A program made the translations under genes and the position numbers. A stretch of 64,000 bases of DNA from Methylorubrum salsuginis (GTDB taxonomy: Bacteria; Pseudomonadota; Alphaproteobacteria; Rhizobiales; Beijerinckiaceae), in NCBI RefSeq assembly GCF_900114375.1, contig NZ_FOSV01000006.1:147679-211678 (forward strand), read 5' to 3'. Below are positions 1 through 8,531 of the stretch, piece by piece. Under the pieces are notes generated by a model that saw nothing but the letters and a program-made list of their open reading frames with translations, had not been told where the DNA came from and did no database searches. The first letter of the stretch is position 1. Each line of letters opens with the position of its first letter.

Positions 1-551
1 GATACGAGCGCCGTCCCGGTTACTTCGTCGAGCCGGAGGGCGACTGGGGCGAGGGCAGCGTCGTGCTGGTCGAACTCGCTACCGACAACGAGACCGCCGA
101 CAACATCGTCGCCTACTGGCGCCCGAAGGCGCCCTACCCGGCCGGGCAACCGGCGCGCCTCGCCTATCGCATCCGCGCGGTCGGCGGGAAGAACCTCCAT
201 CCGAACGGGCATGTCGCCAACACCTTCCTGGCGGCCTCGGCCGCCAGCGGCGCGGCGCGCAAGGAGGGTGATCCGGAAGGCCGGCTCGCCCGGCGCTTCC
301 TGATCGATTTCGGCGGCGGAACGCTGGCCGAGCGCCCCGCCGGGGCGGCCCCGCCGAGCGTGGTGGCAAGCGCGAGCGCCGGCCGGATCGTCGCCACCTC
401 GATCGTGCCGAACCCGCATGTCGGCGGGTTTCGCGCGGCGCTCGACGTGCGCCTCGACGCGCCGGGCACGACGGAACTGCGCGCCTATCTGCGCGACGAG
501 GACGGGGACGCGCTGACCGAGACATGGACCTTCCCCTGGAGCGCGACGTGA
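1..551 (+). CDS. opgG: Periplasmic glucan biosynthesis protein, MdoG/OpgG family (C-terminal part)
   Basis: This is the last 182 or so residues of a gene that begins before the window; the reading frame opens at base 3. The family acts in the periplasm, where it builds or modifies osmoregulated beta-glucans. The stretch YERRPGYFVEPEGDWGEG followed by TDNETADNIVAYWRP is the hallmark of the C-terminal MdoG domain. OpgG and OpgD share this domain, so which paralogue it is cannot be settled without the N-terminus. Its stop codon overlaps the GTG start of the acetyltransferase gene, which suggests translational coupling. Confidence 0.85.
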   Translation, partial: YERRPGYFVEPEGDWGEGSVVLVELATDNETADNIVAYWRPKAPYPAGQPARLAYRIRAVGGKNLHPNGHVANTFLAASAASGAARKEGDPEGRLARRFLIDFGGGTLAERPAGAAPPSVVASASAGRIVATSIVPNPHVGGFRAALDVRLDAPGTTELRAYLRDEDGDALTETWTFPWSAT

Positions 552-1042
552 GCCGCAGGATGCAGGCCTCCGGGCTCGCGGTGACGATCCGCCCGGCCGT
601 GCCGGCGGATCTCGACGCGCTCGTGGCCCTGGAGCACGCCGCCTTCGCCACCGACCGGGCCGAGCGCCGGGCGATCCGCCACGCGATCCGCTCGGCCACC
701 ATGAGCCTGCTCGTGGCGCTCGCGCGGGACGGCGGCGAGGACATCCTCGTCGGCGCCGCGACCCTGGAACGGCGGCGCACCAGCCTCCTCGCCCGGCTCT
801 CCTCGATCGCGGTGGCGCCCGCCCGGGCCGGGCACGGCCTCGGCAGCCTCCTGCTCGACGCCGCCGAAGCCGACACTATCCGTCACGGCCGCACCCGGCT
901 GCGGCTGGAGGTGCGGGCCGACAACGGCGCCGGCATCCGCCTCTACGAACGGCATGGCTACGTCCGCACCGGCATCAAGCCGGACTATTACGAGGACGGG
1001 ATGGAGGCCTGGTGCTACCAGAAGGCGCTGACCCCGGCCTGA
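548..1042 (+). CDS. GNAT-family N-acetyltransferase
   Basis: Small (164-residue) acetyltransferase of the Gcn5-related fold, which moves acetyl from acetyl-CoA to an amine; the substrate is unknown. The acetyl-CoA loop is visible as SSIAVAPARAGHGLGSLLLD, followed by the motif B region RLEVRADNGAGIRLYERHGYVRTG typical of RimI-like members. I chose the GTG at 548 because GGAG lies six bases upstream and it gives a GTGA overlap with the previous stop. An in-frame ATG at 524 lies inside the upstream gene, and another ATG at 560 is possible. Likely co-transcribed with the glucan gene, though a functional link is not evident. Confidence 0.85.
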   Translation: MSRRMQASGLAVTIRPAVPADLDALVALEHAAFATDRAERRAIRHAIRSATMSLLVALARDGGEDILVGAATLERRRTSLLARLSSIAVAPARAGHGLGSLLLDAAEADTIRHGRTRLRLEVRADNGAGIRLYERHGYVRTGIKPDYYEDGMEAWCYQKALTPA

Positions 1043-1151
1043 GGCTCACGGGAACCGCATCGCGGAGGACGGCTTTCATCCCGGTCCGCGCTGCACCGCA
1101 CGCGGCCGGGTGCGCCAGCGCACTGGCAGGACCGGCCGACGGGGCCACGTT

Positions 1152-1167
1152 GCGGGTACCTACCCGC
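1152..1167. promoter_or_regulatory. Perfect 7-bp inverted repeat upstream of the Old Yellow Enzyme gene
   Basis: GCGGGTA and TACCCGC are separated by two bases, 46 bases upstream of the flavoenzyme ATG. Many alkene-reductase genes are controlled by TetR-type repressors binding short palindromes near the promoter, so this could be an operator. No regulator gene is adjacent, and a chance GC-rich palindrome is not excluded. Confidence 0.3.
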
Positions 1168-1212
1168 GTTTCCCGGCCGCTTGTCGGGTGCGCCCCATCT
1201 TACGAGAGCCGA

Positions 1213-2301
1213 ATGCCGAACCTGTTCGATCCGATCACCTTGGGCGCCATCGCGCTGCCGAATCGCATCCTCATGGCGCCGCTGACCCGCGCTCGCGGCA
1301 CCCGCACCCACGTGCCGACGCCGCTCATGGCCGAGTACTACGCCCAGCGCGCGAGCGCCGGCCTCATCATCTCGGAGGCCACCGGCATCAGCCAGGAGGG
1401 CCTCGGCTGGCCCTACGCGCCGGGCATCTGGTCCGACGAGCAGGTCGAGGCCTGGAAGCCGGTGGTGAAGGCGGTCCACGACAAGGGCGGGCGCATCGTC
1501 AGCCAACTCTGGCACATGGGCTACCTCGTCCATCCGGACTTCCTCGGCGGCGAGCCGCCGGTCGCCCCCTCCGAGGCGACGGCGCCGGACGAGGCCCACA
1601 CCTACGAGGGCAAGAAGCCCTACGGGAAGGCCCGGGCGCTGCGTGAGGACGAGATTCCGCGCCTGCTCGCCGATTACGAGCGCGCCGCGCGCAACGCCAT
1701 CGCGGCCGGCTTCGACGGCGTGCAGATCCACGCGGCCAACGGCTACCTCCTCGACGAGTTCATCCGTGACGGCTCGAACAAGCGCTCCGACCGCTACGGC
1801 GGCTCGGTCGAGAACCGGGTGCGGCTGGTGACCAAGGTGGCGCAAACGGTGGCGGGCGCCGTCGGCCCGGAGCGCACCGGCATCCGCTTCTCGCCCAACG
1901 GCCCGATCCAGGGCGTGGACGATTCGAACCCGCACGAGACCTTCGGCCTCGCCGCCGAGATGATGGCCCGCGTCGGCCTCGCCTTCATCGAGATGCGCGA
2001 GCCGGGCCCCAACGGCACCTTCGGCAAGGCGACCGTGCCGCCGGTAGCCCCGGTCATCAAGGAGCGCTTCGGCGGCCCCGTGATCCTCAACTGCGACTAT
2101 GACGGCGCCCGCGCCCAGGCGGCGGTGGAATCGGGCGAAGCCGACGCCATCGCCTTCGGCCGCCCCTACATCGCCAACCCAGATCTGCCGGAGCGCATCG
2201 CTCAAGGGCTGCCCTTCGCCAAGGACGACATGAAGACCTGGTACAGCCAGGGGCCCGAGGGCTACGTCGATTACCCGACGGCGGAAAAGCAGGCGGCGTA
2301 A
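1213..2301 (+). CDS. Alkene reductase, Old Yellow Enzyme family (NemA-like)
   Basis: A 362-residue FMN-dependent NAD(P)H oxidoreductase reducing activated C=C bonds or nitro groups of electrophiles such as N-ethylmaleimide. The sequence opens with LFDPITLGAIALPNRILMAPLTR, then shows the FMN/substrate signatures LWHMGYLVHPDF, HAANGYLLDEFIRDG and SDRYGGSVENR, and ends with the phosphate-binding region EADAIAFGRPYIANPDLP. Length and order fit a single-domain TIM-barrel member. The start at 1213 matches the usual family N-terminus; the open frame upstream has no supporting conservation. Cytoplasmic. The gene stands alone and ends at a strong terminator. Confidence 0.93.
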   Translation: MPNLFDPITLGAIALPNRILMAPLTRARGTRTHVPTPLMAEYYAQRASAGLIISEATGISQEGLGWPYAPGIWSDEQVEAWKPVVKAVHDKGGRIVSQLWHMGYLVHPDFLGGEPPVAPSEATAPDEAHTYEGKKPYGKARALREDEIPRLLADYERAARNAIAAGFDGVQIHAANGYLLDEFIRDGSNKRSDRYGGSVENRVRLVTKVAQTVAGAVGPERTGIRFSPNGPIQGVDDSNPHETFGLAAEMMARVGLAFIEMREPGPNGTFGKATVPPVAPVIKERFGGPVILNCDYDGARAQAAVESGEADAIAFGRPYIANPDLPERIAQGLPFAKDDMKTWYSQGPEGYVDYPTAEKQAA

Positions 2302-2325
2302 GCGCCGTCCATCGGTCAAAGCAAT

Positions 2326-2353
2326 GCGGCCCCGCGCGAGCGGGGCCGTTTTC
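2326..2353 (+). terminator. Rho-independent terminator after the alkene reductase gene
   Basis: CGGCCCCG and CGGGGCCG form an 8-bp stem (2327-2334 with 2341-2348) around a 6-base loop, followed by TTTT. It lies 25 bases after the alkene reductase stop and separates it from the convergent ammonium transporter gene. Confidence 0.85.
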
Positions 2354-2397
2354 GTTTCAGGGGTGCGCCCCATCGTTTTCGATCAGAGCGCGGGTCC

Positions 2398-2416
2398 CCT
2401 CCCCCTTATGGGGAGG
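2398..2416. repeat. Short CTCCCC/GGGGAG hairpin of a dispersed repeat
   Basis: CTCCCC and GGGGAG arms lie between the convergent alkene reductase and ammonium transporter genes. Similar C-rich/G-rich hairpins occur at 14437-14450, 16743-16766 and 50553-50576, so it belongs to a loosely conserved intergenic repeat. It may also help end transcription of the ammonium transporter. Confidence 0.4.
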
Positions 2417-2448
2417 AGAATGCCCCGTTCTGCCGGTGCGGAGCCCCG

Positions 2449-3744
2449 TTACGGCGTGAACTCGTAGGCGCGTTCGCCGTGGCTGGTCAGATCGAGGCCG
2501 TCGTGCTCGGCCTCGGCATCGACGCGCAGCGGTGTGACAAGTGCGAGAAACTTGACGAGGCCGATGGTCAGCAGCGCCGACCAGAGTGCCGTCACGCCGA
2601 TGGCGAGGGCCTGCACCGCGAACTGACTCACCACGCTCTTGCCCTCCGCGAACCCGATGCCGCCGAGGCCGGGCAGCAGGAACACCGCGAGCAGGAGCGA
2701 GCCCAGGATGCCCCCGACGCCGTGGACGGCGAAGACGTCGAGCGAGTCGTCGATGACGAGACGGTGCTTCACGTACAAGGTCACGAAGAAGCAGACGAGG
2801 CCGCCCGCGGTGCCGATCAGCAGGCCCCCGGCGGGCGAGACGTAACCCGCCGCCGGGGTGATCGTGGCCAGCCCGGCGATGCAGCCGGTGACGATGCCGA
2901 TGGAGGTGGGCTTGCGGATCTTGATCCACTCGGCCGCCGTCCAGGCCATGGCGCCGGCCGCGGCCGAGAGGTGGGTGACGAGGATCGCGTTGCCGGCCGC
3001 CGCGTCGGCGGTGAGCGCGCTGCCGCCGTTGAAGCCGAACCAGCCGACCCAGAGCATGCCGGCCCCCATCATGGTCATGCCGGGGCTGTGGGGCGGGGTC
3101 AGCGTCGTCGGGAAGCCGCGGCGGCGCCCGATCAGGATCGCCAGCACCAGCGCCGAGACGCCCGCGGTGGTGTGGACGACGATGCCGCCGGCGAAATCCA
3201 GCGCCCCGAGCCCGGCGAGCCAGCCGCCGCCCCAGATCCAGTGCGCCGTCGGCACGTAGACGAGGAGCAGCCACAGGGCCGAGAACAGGGCGACGAAGGG
3301 GAAGGCGACGCGCTCGGGGATCGCCCCGATGATGAGGGCGGGGGTGATGATCGCAAAGGTCATCTGGAACAGCGCGAACACGGTCTCGGGCAAGACCGTC
3401 CCGGAGCGGACCGGATCAAGGCCGGTGAGGAACGCCTTGTTCAGCGTGCCGAGGAAGGCGCCGTCGCCGTCGAAGACGAGGCTGTAGCCGCAGATCGCCC
3501 ACAGGACGGACGCGATGCAGCAGATGGTGAAGCACTGCATCAGCACGGAGAGCACGTTCCGTGCGTGGACGAGGCCGCCGTAGAACAGGGCCAGCCCCGG
3601 CAGCGTCATGAACAGCACCAGCGCGGAGGCCGTCAGCACCCAGGCCGTGCTACCGGCCTCCGGTGCGGTGGCGGCGAGCGCTGGGGATGCGGAGAGAACA
3701 AGAGCAGCCAGGCCCGTGAGGCCTCGTGCGGGGAGCGACACCAT
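2449..3744 (-). CDS. amtB: Ammonium transporter, Amt/Mep/Rh family
   Basis: A 431-residue inner-membrane channel for ammonium uptake. It has a cleavable signal sequence (about residues 1-25, ending ASPALAA) and then eleven hydrophobic segments. Family signatures are visible: FYGGLVHARNVLSVLMQC near residue 60, DFAGGIVVHTTAGVSALV mid-protein (with the pore His in GGIVVHTTAG) and FAVHGVGGILGSLL late (second pore His). The start MVSLPARG was preferred over an upstream ATG at 3804 because it gives a proper signal peptide. No glnK lies next to it, which is unusual since amtB is usually paired with glnK. The 132-base gap to the divergent HAD gene should hold both promoters. Confidence 0.95.
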   Translation of the reverse strand: MVSLPARGLTGLAALVLSASPALAATAPEAGSTAWVLTASALVLFMTLPGLALFYGGLVHARNVLSVLMQCFTICCIASVLWAICGYSLVFDGDGAFLGTLNKAFLTGLDPVRSGTVLPETVFALFQMTFAIITPALIIGAIPERVAFPFVALFSALWLLLVYVPTAHWIWGGGWLAGLGALDFAGGIVVHTTAGVSALVLAILIGRRRGFPTTLTPPHSPGMTMMGAGMLWVGWFGFNGGSALTADAAAGNAILVTHLSAAAGAMAWTAAEWIKIRKPTSIGIVTGCIAGLATITPAAGYVSPAGGLLIGTAGGLVCFFVTLYVKHRLVIDDSLDVFAVHGVGGILGSLLLAVFLLPGLGGIGFAEGKSVVSQFAVQALAIGVTALWSALLTIGLVKFLALVTPLRVDAEAEHDGLDLTSHGERAYEFTP

Positions 3745-3876
3745 GGGACGGACCTTGCGAGGAAACAGCCGCGCTCTGAAGCAGACTGCCTCATGGTTAG
3801 GCAAGCCTGCTCACGCGGCAGCGGCGCTCATGGCGGACAAGATGTTGTGTTCGCGCCACCCTCGGAGGCGTCCCGC

Positions 3877-4512
3877 GTGAGGCGCTCCCCCTACCGCCTC
3901 GTCGCCTTCGACTTCGACGGGACGCTCGCCGACACGTTTCCGTGGTTCTGTTCGGTGCTGAACGGGGTGGCCGACCGCTACCGCTTCCGCCGCGTGGAAA
4001 GCCACGAGGTCGAGCGGCTGCGAACCTTGAGCGCCCGCGCGATCATCGCCGATCTCGGCATCCCGGCCTGGAAGGTGCCGCTGATCGCCCGGCACGTGCG
4101 CGCGTTGGCGGCCTGGGACGCGGGCAGCATCCGGCTGTTTCCCGGCGTGGCGGAGATGGTGTCGACCCTCGACGCGGCCGGGATCGGGCTCGCGGTGGTC
4201 AGTTCCAACGGCGAGGCGACGGTGCGGCGGGCGCTCGGGGAAACGGGTCGCTTCGTCCACCACTACGCCTGCGGCGCCGCGCTGTTCGGCAAGGCACGGC
4301 ATCTGCGGGCGGTGGCGCGCGAAGCGAGCGTGGCGCCGGACGCGATGCTGGCGGTAGGCGACGAGATTCGCGACGCCGAGGCGGCGGCCAAGGTGGGCTG
4401 CGCCTTCGGGGCGGTCGCCTGGGGCTATACCGACCCCGCAGCCCTCGCCGCGCAAGCGCCGGCTCACCTGTTCGGCGAGCCGGGCGCGATCGTGGAAGCG
4501 GTCGCTTACTGA
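3877..4512 (+). CDS. HAD-superfamily phosphatase, phosphoglycolate-phosphatase-like
   Basis: A 211-residue haloacid-dehalogenase-like hydrolase. Motif I is FDFDGTLADTFP near residue 12, motif II is VVSSNGE, the motif III lysine is in FGKARHL, and motif IV is VGDEIRDAEAA. All four catalytic motifs are intact, so it should be an active phosphatase, with a cap domain between motifs I and II. I chose the GTG at 3877 because GGAGG lies eight bases upstream; the frame is open much further back only because it runs antisense to the ammonium transporter. Its last seven bases overlap the convergent lipoprotein gene. The substrate cannot be read from sequence. Confidence 0.85.
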   Translation: MRRSPYRLVAFDFDGTLADTFPWFCSVLNGVADRYRFRRVESHEVERLRTLSARAIIADLGIPAWKVPLIARHVRALAAWDAGSIRLFPGVAEMVSTLDAAGIGLAVVSSNGEATVRRALGETGRFVHHYACGAALFGKARHLRAVAREASVAPDAMLAVGDEIRDAEAAAKVGCAFGAVAWGYTDPAALAAQAPAHLFGEPGAIVEAVAY

Positions 4513-5003
4513 CCGGCGCGGGCGCCGGGGACGATCGAGGCGCCGGCGCCGCTGCCGAACGGCTCGTAGCGGGTCAGACCGCGGAAGAGCTGGCTGAGGA
4601 AGGCCCGGTCGGCACCGCTCGACGGGGTCTTGCGCTCGATGAAATCGAACACGCGCCCGTCCTGCAGGCCGTAGAGCGCCACGCGCTCCACCTTCATGCC
4701 GGGGGTGAAGTAGACCGCCGTCACCTTCTGGTCCTGCACCTGCTCACCGAGGAACAGCACCGTGCGGCTCGTCGTCTGGCTGATGTAGTACCAGGACTTG
4801 TTGCCGACGGTGGAGACGGTGGACGGCGTGCCGAGGATCTGCAGCACCTGCTCGGCGCTCTGGCCCGGCTTCACCGTAGCGAGCGCGGCCTGATCGATCT
4901 GGTAGCCGTGGCGGATTTCCTCGCCGATGCAGCCCGAGATCCCGAGCGCGATCGTACCGAGGACAGTCGCGCGGACGAGCGACGAGACGAGACGGCGCGA
5001 CAT
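4506..5003 (-). CDS. bamE: Outer membrane lipoprotein, SmpA/OmlA (BamE) family
   Basis: A 165-residue lipoprotein with a signal sequence and lipobox (LGISGC, Cys about residue 25), so it should be lipid-anchored to the outer membrane. The SmpA/OmlA core follows: LATVKPGQSAEQVLQILGTPS, then WYYIS and VYFTPGMKVERVALYGLQDG. BamE is an accessory subunit of the BAM complex that inserts beta-barrel proteins. The start MSRRLVSS was chosen because it gives the signal peptide; an ATG at 5123 would add 40 residues without homology. Divergent from the bc1 chaperone cluster, as in other alphaproteobacteria. Confidence 0.88.
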   Translation of the reverse strand: MSRRLVSSLVRATVLGTIALGISGCIGEEIRHGYQIDQAALATVKPGQSAEQVLQILGTPSTVSTVGNKSWYYISQTTSRTVLFLGEQVQDQKVTAVYFTPGMKVERVALYGLQDGRVFDFIERKTPSSGADRAFLSQLFRGLTRYEPFGSGAGASIVPGARAGQ

Positions 5004-5158
5004 CGGCCCCCCTGTTTCCATCATGCGGGAAAAGGTCCGCGGCACGATTTCGCTCGTGCGTCTTCGGACTTGCACCCTGGTCGAGGGTTGCCGTACCGCG
5101 GGGATATGGCTTTGACAAGGCAAGCTCGGCCACAGGCCCGGCCGATCCGGTGGAGCAG

Positions 5159-5704
5159 ATGATTCCAGGGTTTCTTCGCCGCGCCCGGGAGCGGCGCCGG
5201 ACGATCGGGACGCTGCACCAGCGCATCGGCGAGGCGGCGCGCCGGCCCGATCTCTACGAGGTGCTGGGCGTGCCCGACACGGTGGAGGGGCGGTTCGAGG
5301 CGCTCAGCCTGCACGTCATCCTCGTGCTGCGCCGCCTCGGGCAGCTACCGCCGCCCGCCGACGAGGTCGCGCAGGAACTGATCGATTCGGTGTTCGTGCA
5401 GCTGGACGAGAGCCTGCGTGAACTGGGCGTCGGCGATATGGGCGTGTCGAAGCGCATCAAGAAGCTCGGTGCCTCGTTCTATGCCCGCGCGGGCGCCTAC
5501 GGCACCGCCCTCGACGCGGGCGATGGGCGGGGCCTCGCCGCCGCCCTCGCCCGCAACGTGCTGGCGCAAGAGGATGCGACCCCGGCGGAAGGGCTCGCGG
5601 CCTATGTCAGGGCCAGCGCCGACAGCCTCGGAACCCAGGACCTCGACGCCCTGCTGAACCAGGGGCCGCGGTTTGCCGCCATGCCGCAGGAGATCTCGCC
5701 ATGA
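5159..5704 (+). CDS. Ubiquinol-cytochrome c chaperone family protein (CBP3/UQCC1-like)
   Basis: A 181-residue soluble protein of the CBP3/UQCC1 family, which in mitochondria helps cytochrome b synthesis and bc1 complex assembly. The visible core is LYEVLGVPDTVEGRFEALSLHVILVLRRL, then VFVQLDESLRELGVGDMGVSKRIKKLGASFYARAGAY. The gene order chaperone-DUF177-plsX is standard in alphaproteobacteria. An in-frame GTG at 5150 is an alternative start; the GGAG at 5152-5155 is close to the ATG at 5159, so the start is uncertain by three codons. Its stop overlaps the next ATG as ATGA, implying coupling. Confidence 0.85.
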   Translation: MIPGFLRRARERRRTIGTLHQRIGEAARRPDLYEVLGVPDTVEGRFEALSLHVILVLRRLGQLPPPADEVAQELIDSVFVQLDESLRELGVGDMGVSKRIKKLGASFYARAGAYGTALDAGDGRGLAAALARNVLAQEDATPAEGLAAYVRASADSLGTQDLDALLNQGPRFAAMPQEISP

Positions 5705-6216
5705 GCACCGCTCAAACCGGACCGCTCTCCCGCCCGGTCAACGTCGAGCGCCTGAACAAGGACCGCGCCGAGATCACCGTCGAGGCGAGCCCGGAGGAAT
5801 GCGCGGCGCTCGCCCGCGACTTCAAGATTCCGGGCATCCGCGACCTCGTCGGGCGCTTCCGGCTCAGCGGCTCGCTCACCCGGCTGCATGTCGGCGGAAC
5901 CGTCGCGGCCACCGTCACGCAGATCTGCACCGTCACGCTGGAGGCGTTCGCGTCGAAGGTGGAAGAGCCGGTCGATGTCGAGTTCACCAACGCCGACATC
6001 CTGAGCGACACCGATGCCGAGGATGTCGAGCTGCCCGACCCGATCGTGAACGGGCGGATCGATTTCGGCGCGCTCACCGCCGAGTTCCTGGCCCTCGGGC
6101 TCGACCCCTATCCGCGCAAGCCCGGCGTCGCCTTCGAGCCGGTGACCGCGGGCGAGGAGCCGCTGCCGTTCGCCGACCTCAAGGCGCTGAAAGAGAAGCT
6201 CGGCGGCACCGACTGA
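5701..6216 (+). CDS. DUF177 (YceD-family) protein
   Basis: A 171-residue member of the YceD/DUF177 family, which elsewhere affects 23S rRNA accumulation and often sits beside rpmF and plsX. The core here is LSGSLTRLHVGGTVAATVTQICTVTL, followed by an acidic stretch (VEFTNADILSDTDAEDVELPDP), then FGALTAEFLALGLDPYPRKPGVAF. The paired cysteines of some relatives are reduced to one (QICTV). It overlaps the upstream chaperone gene by four bases and precedes plsX by 140 bases; the rpmF gene usual in many bacteria is absent here. Confidence 0.88.
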   Translation: MSTAQTGPLSRPVNVERLNKDRAEITVEASPEECAALARDFKIPGIRDLVGRFRLSGSLTRLHVGGTVAATVTQICTVTLEAFASKVEEPVDVEFTNADILSDTDAEDVELPDPIVNGRIDFGALTAEFLALGLDPYPRKPGVAFEPVTAGEEPLPFADLKALKEKLGGTD

Positions 6217-6356
6217 GGGACCAAATCCCCGACGGAGCGAGTTTTTGTTTGCCCGGCGGGGCGTCGTCGCTATTTTGCGCGCCGCCGAACCGGGCCTGAT
6301 CAGGCCCTCACCGCCCGCCTGCAGGACGCCCCGCGGCCTCCGGTCCCAAGGGAATC

Positions 6357-7391
6357 ATGTCGAACCGCGTTTGCATCTCGCTCGACGCCATGGGCGGCGA
6401 TCACGGCCCCTCGACCGTCGTGCCCGGTGCGGCCATCGCCCGTGAGCGCCACCCCGAGATGACCTTCCTGATGTTCGGCGACGAGGCGGTCGTGCGCCCC
6501 CTCGTCGAGGCCGAACCGCGGCTGAAGGGGGCGGTCGAGATCCGCCACACCACCGTCTCGGTCGCCATGGACGACAAGCCGAGCCAGGCGGTGCGCCAGG
6601 GCCGGGGCAAGTCCTCGATGTGGCGGGCGATCCAGGCGGTGCGCGACGGCGAGGCCCAGGCCGCGGTCTCGGCCGGCAACACCGGCGCGCTCATGGCGAT
6701 GTCGAAGATCTGCCTCAAGACCATGGCGGGCATCGAGCGCCCGGCCATCGCCTGCCTGTGGCCCACCGTGCGCGGCGAGAGCGTGGTGCTCGATGTCGGC
6801 GCCACCATCGGGACGGATGCCGAGCACCTCGTCGAGATGGCCGTGATGGGCTCGGCCATGGCCCGCATCGTGCTCGATCTGGAGCGCCCGACGGTGGGGC
6901 TGCTCAATGTCGGCACCGAGGAGATGAAGGGCAACGAGGCGGTGAAGGAAGCCGCCCGGCTCCTACGCGAGACGGAGTTGTCGAACTTCACCTATTACGG
7001 CTTCGTCGAGGGCAACGATCTCGGGCGCGGCACCACCGACGTGGTCGTCACCGAAGGGTTTACCGGCAACATCGCCCTCAAGACGGCGGAAGGCACCGCC
7101 AAGCAGATCGGCAGCTACCTCAAGGCCGCGATGGGCCGGACGTTGTCCGCCAAGATCGGCTACCTGTTCGCCCGGCAAGCCTTCGCGGCATTGCGCGAGA
7201 AGATGAACCCGAGCCGGGCCAATGGCGGCGTGTTCCTCGGGCTCGAGGGCATCGTCATCAAGAGCCACGGCTCGGAGAACGCGCAGGGCTTCGCCTCGGC
7301 GGTCGATCTCGCCCACGACATGGCCCAGCACGACCTGATGCGGACGATCCGGGAGATGCTGGAGCAGACCCCCGCCGTCGCGCCGGCGTGA
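6357..7391 (+). CDS. plsX: Phosphate acyltransferase PlsX
   Basis: A 344-residue enzyme that converts acyl-ACP to acyl-phosphate, the acyl donor for PlsY in phospholipid synthesis; peripheral to the inner membrane. Signatures are [20 protein letters not shown] at the N-terminus, [30 protein letters not shown] and [18 protein letters not shown]. Length is normal for the family. It precedes fabH, the usual partner that starts fatty acid chains. The gap between them (7392-7545) is occupied by a two-hairpin element, so read-through to fabH may be modulated. Confidence 0.96.
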   Translation: MSNRVCISLDAMGGDHGPSTVVPGAAIARERHPEMTFLMFGDEAVVRPLVEAEPRLKGAVEIRHTTVSVAMDDKPSQAVRQGRGKSSMWRAIQAVRDGEAQAAVSAGNTGALMAMSKICLKTMAGIERPAIACLWPTVRGESVVLDVGATIGTDAEHLVEMAVMGSAMARIVLDLERPTVGLLNVGTEEMKGNEAVKEAARLLRETELSNFTYYGFVEGNDLGRGTTDVVVTEGFTGNIALKTAEGTAKQIGSYLKAAMGRTLSAKIGYLFARQAFAALREKMNPSRANGGVFLGLEGIVIKSHGSENAQGFASAVDLAHDMAQHDLMRTIREMLEQTPAVAPA

Positions 7392-7502
7392 TCATATCAG
7401 GTTGCATGGCACAGGACCGATGGCCCTGTGCCATGCGCCCGGCGGACGACCGCCGCCGCGCAGTCGCGCGGGCCATCGACGATGTCGATGGGCACCAGAT
7501 AC
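7391..7502 (+). repeat. Two-hairpin intergenic element, copy A
   Basis: This element fills most of the plsX-fabH gap. The first hairpin has arms 7404-7418 and 7422-7436 with a GAT loop; 14 of 15 positions pair. A GC-rich linker at 7435-7473 (beginning GCGCCCGGCGGACGACCGCC) is shared with a reversed copy near 28243-28281 (37 of 39 bases identical by eye) and in part with 34854-34876. A second perfect 8-bp hairpin, CCATCGAC/GTCGATGG, follows at 7473-7491. The arms differ between copies but keep pairing, so structure appears to be what is conserved. Confidence 0.7.
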
Positions 7503-7545
7503 ACGGTTCGCACGAGCCGTCGATAATGAGGAAGGGACGGATCCG

Positions 7546-8520
7546 ATGGCGCTTCTGCGCTCCGTCGTGGTCGGGTGCGGTGCGTACCTGCCCGAAACGA
7601 TAGTCACCAACGCGGCGCTCGCCGAGCGGGGGATCGAGACCTCGGACGAATGGATCGTCCAGCGCACCGGCATCCGCCAGCGCCACATCGCGGGCCCGGA
7701 CGAGACCACCTCGGTGCTGGGCACGAAAGCGGCCCAGGCGGCGCTCGACGAGGCCGGGCTCTCGCCCGCCGACATCGATCTCGTGATCTGCGCCACCTCG
7801 ACGCCGGACCACACCTTCCCGTCCACCGCGACCCAGATCCAGGCGGCGCTCGGGATTGAGGGCGGCTTCGCCTTCGACCTCCAGGCGGTCTGCGCCGGCT
7901 TCGTCTACGCCGTCGCCACCGCCGACCGCTTCCTCTCGACGGGAGGCGCCAAGCGCGCGCTGGTGATCGGCGCCGAGACGTTTTCGCGGATCGTCGATTG
8001 GGAGGACCGCACCACCTGCGTGCTGTTCGGCGACGGCGCGGGCGCGATCGTGTTGGAGGCGCGCGAGAACGACGCCTCGGACCGCGGCGTGCTGACGAGT
8101 TGCCTGCGCTCCGACGGCCGCCACCGCTCGAAACTCTACGTCGATGGCGGGCCGGGCTCGACCGGCACCACCGGCAAGCTCCGGATGGAGGGGCGCGAGG
8201 TGTTTCGCTTCGCGGTCGGCTCCGTCACCGACGTGATCGAGGAGGCGTTTCGCACTTCCGGCACCACGGCCGACGACCTGACATGGTTCGTGCCGCACCA
8301 GGCCAACCGCCGGATCATCGAGGCGTCGGCCGACAAGCTCGGCATCGCCCGCGAGAAGGTGGTGCTGACGGTGGACCGCCACGGCAACACCTCCGCCGCC
8401 TCGATTCCCCTGGCGCTGGCCGCCGCGCGAAGCGACGGCCGGATCAAGGAGGGCGACCTCGTGATGATCGAGGCGATCGGCGGCGGCTTCACCTGGGGCG
8501 CCGCGCTGATCCGCTGGTAG
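7546..8520 (+). CDS. fabH: Beta-ketoacyl-ACP synthase III FabH
   Basis: A 324-residue condensing enzyme that joins acetyl-CoA and malonyl-ACP to start fatty acid synthesis. The full triad is present: Cys116 in [11 protein letters not shown], His251 in [11 protein letters not shown], and Asn281 in [11 protein letters not shown]. The N-terminal [13 protein letters not shown] and [17 protein letters not shown] are typical. The ATG at 7546 fits family length; the frame is open upstream through the hairpin element but has no homology there. It follows plsX and precedes ihfA, a conserved order. Confidence 0.96.
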   Translation: MALLRSVVVGCGAYLPETIVTNAALAERGIETSDEWIVQRTGIRQRHIAGPDETTSVLGTKAAQAALDEAGLSPADIDLVICATSTPDHTFPSTATQIQAALGIEGGFAFDLQAVCAGFVYAVATADRFLSTGGAKRALVIGAETFSRIVDWEDRTTCVLFGDGAGAIVLEARENDASDRGVLTSCLRSDGRHRSKLYVDGGPGSTGTTGKLRMEGREVFRFAVGSVTDVIEEAFRTSGTTADDLTWFVPHQANRRIIEASADKLGIAREKVVLTVDRHGNTSAASIPLALAAARSDGRIKEGDLVMIEAIGGGFTWGAALIRW

Positions 8521-8531
8521 AATCGGGGCGC

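Noticed and set aside
2479..3876. Extension of the HAD phosphatase frame back across the ammonium transporter
   Set aside because: The frame is open only because it is antisense to a conserved gene; a GTG with a good ribosome site at 3877 begins the conserved HAD domain.
3745..3876. Sigma-54 promoter for the ammonium transporter
   Set aside because: I searched for a GG-N10-GC pair in the TGGCAC-N5-TTGC context on the minus strand and found no convincing match.
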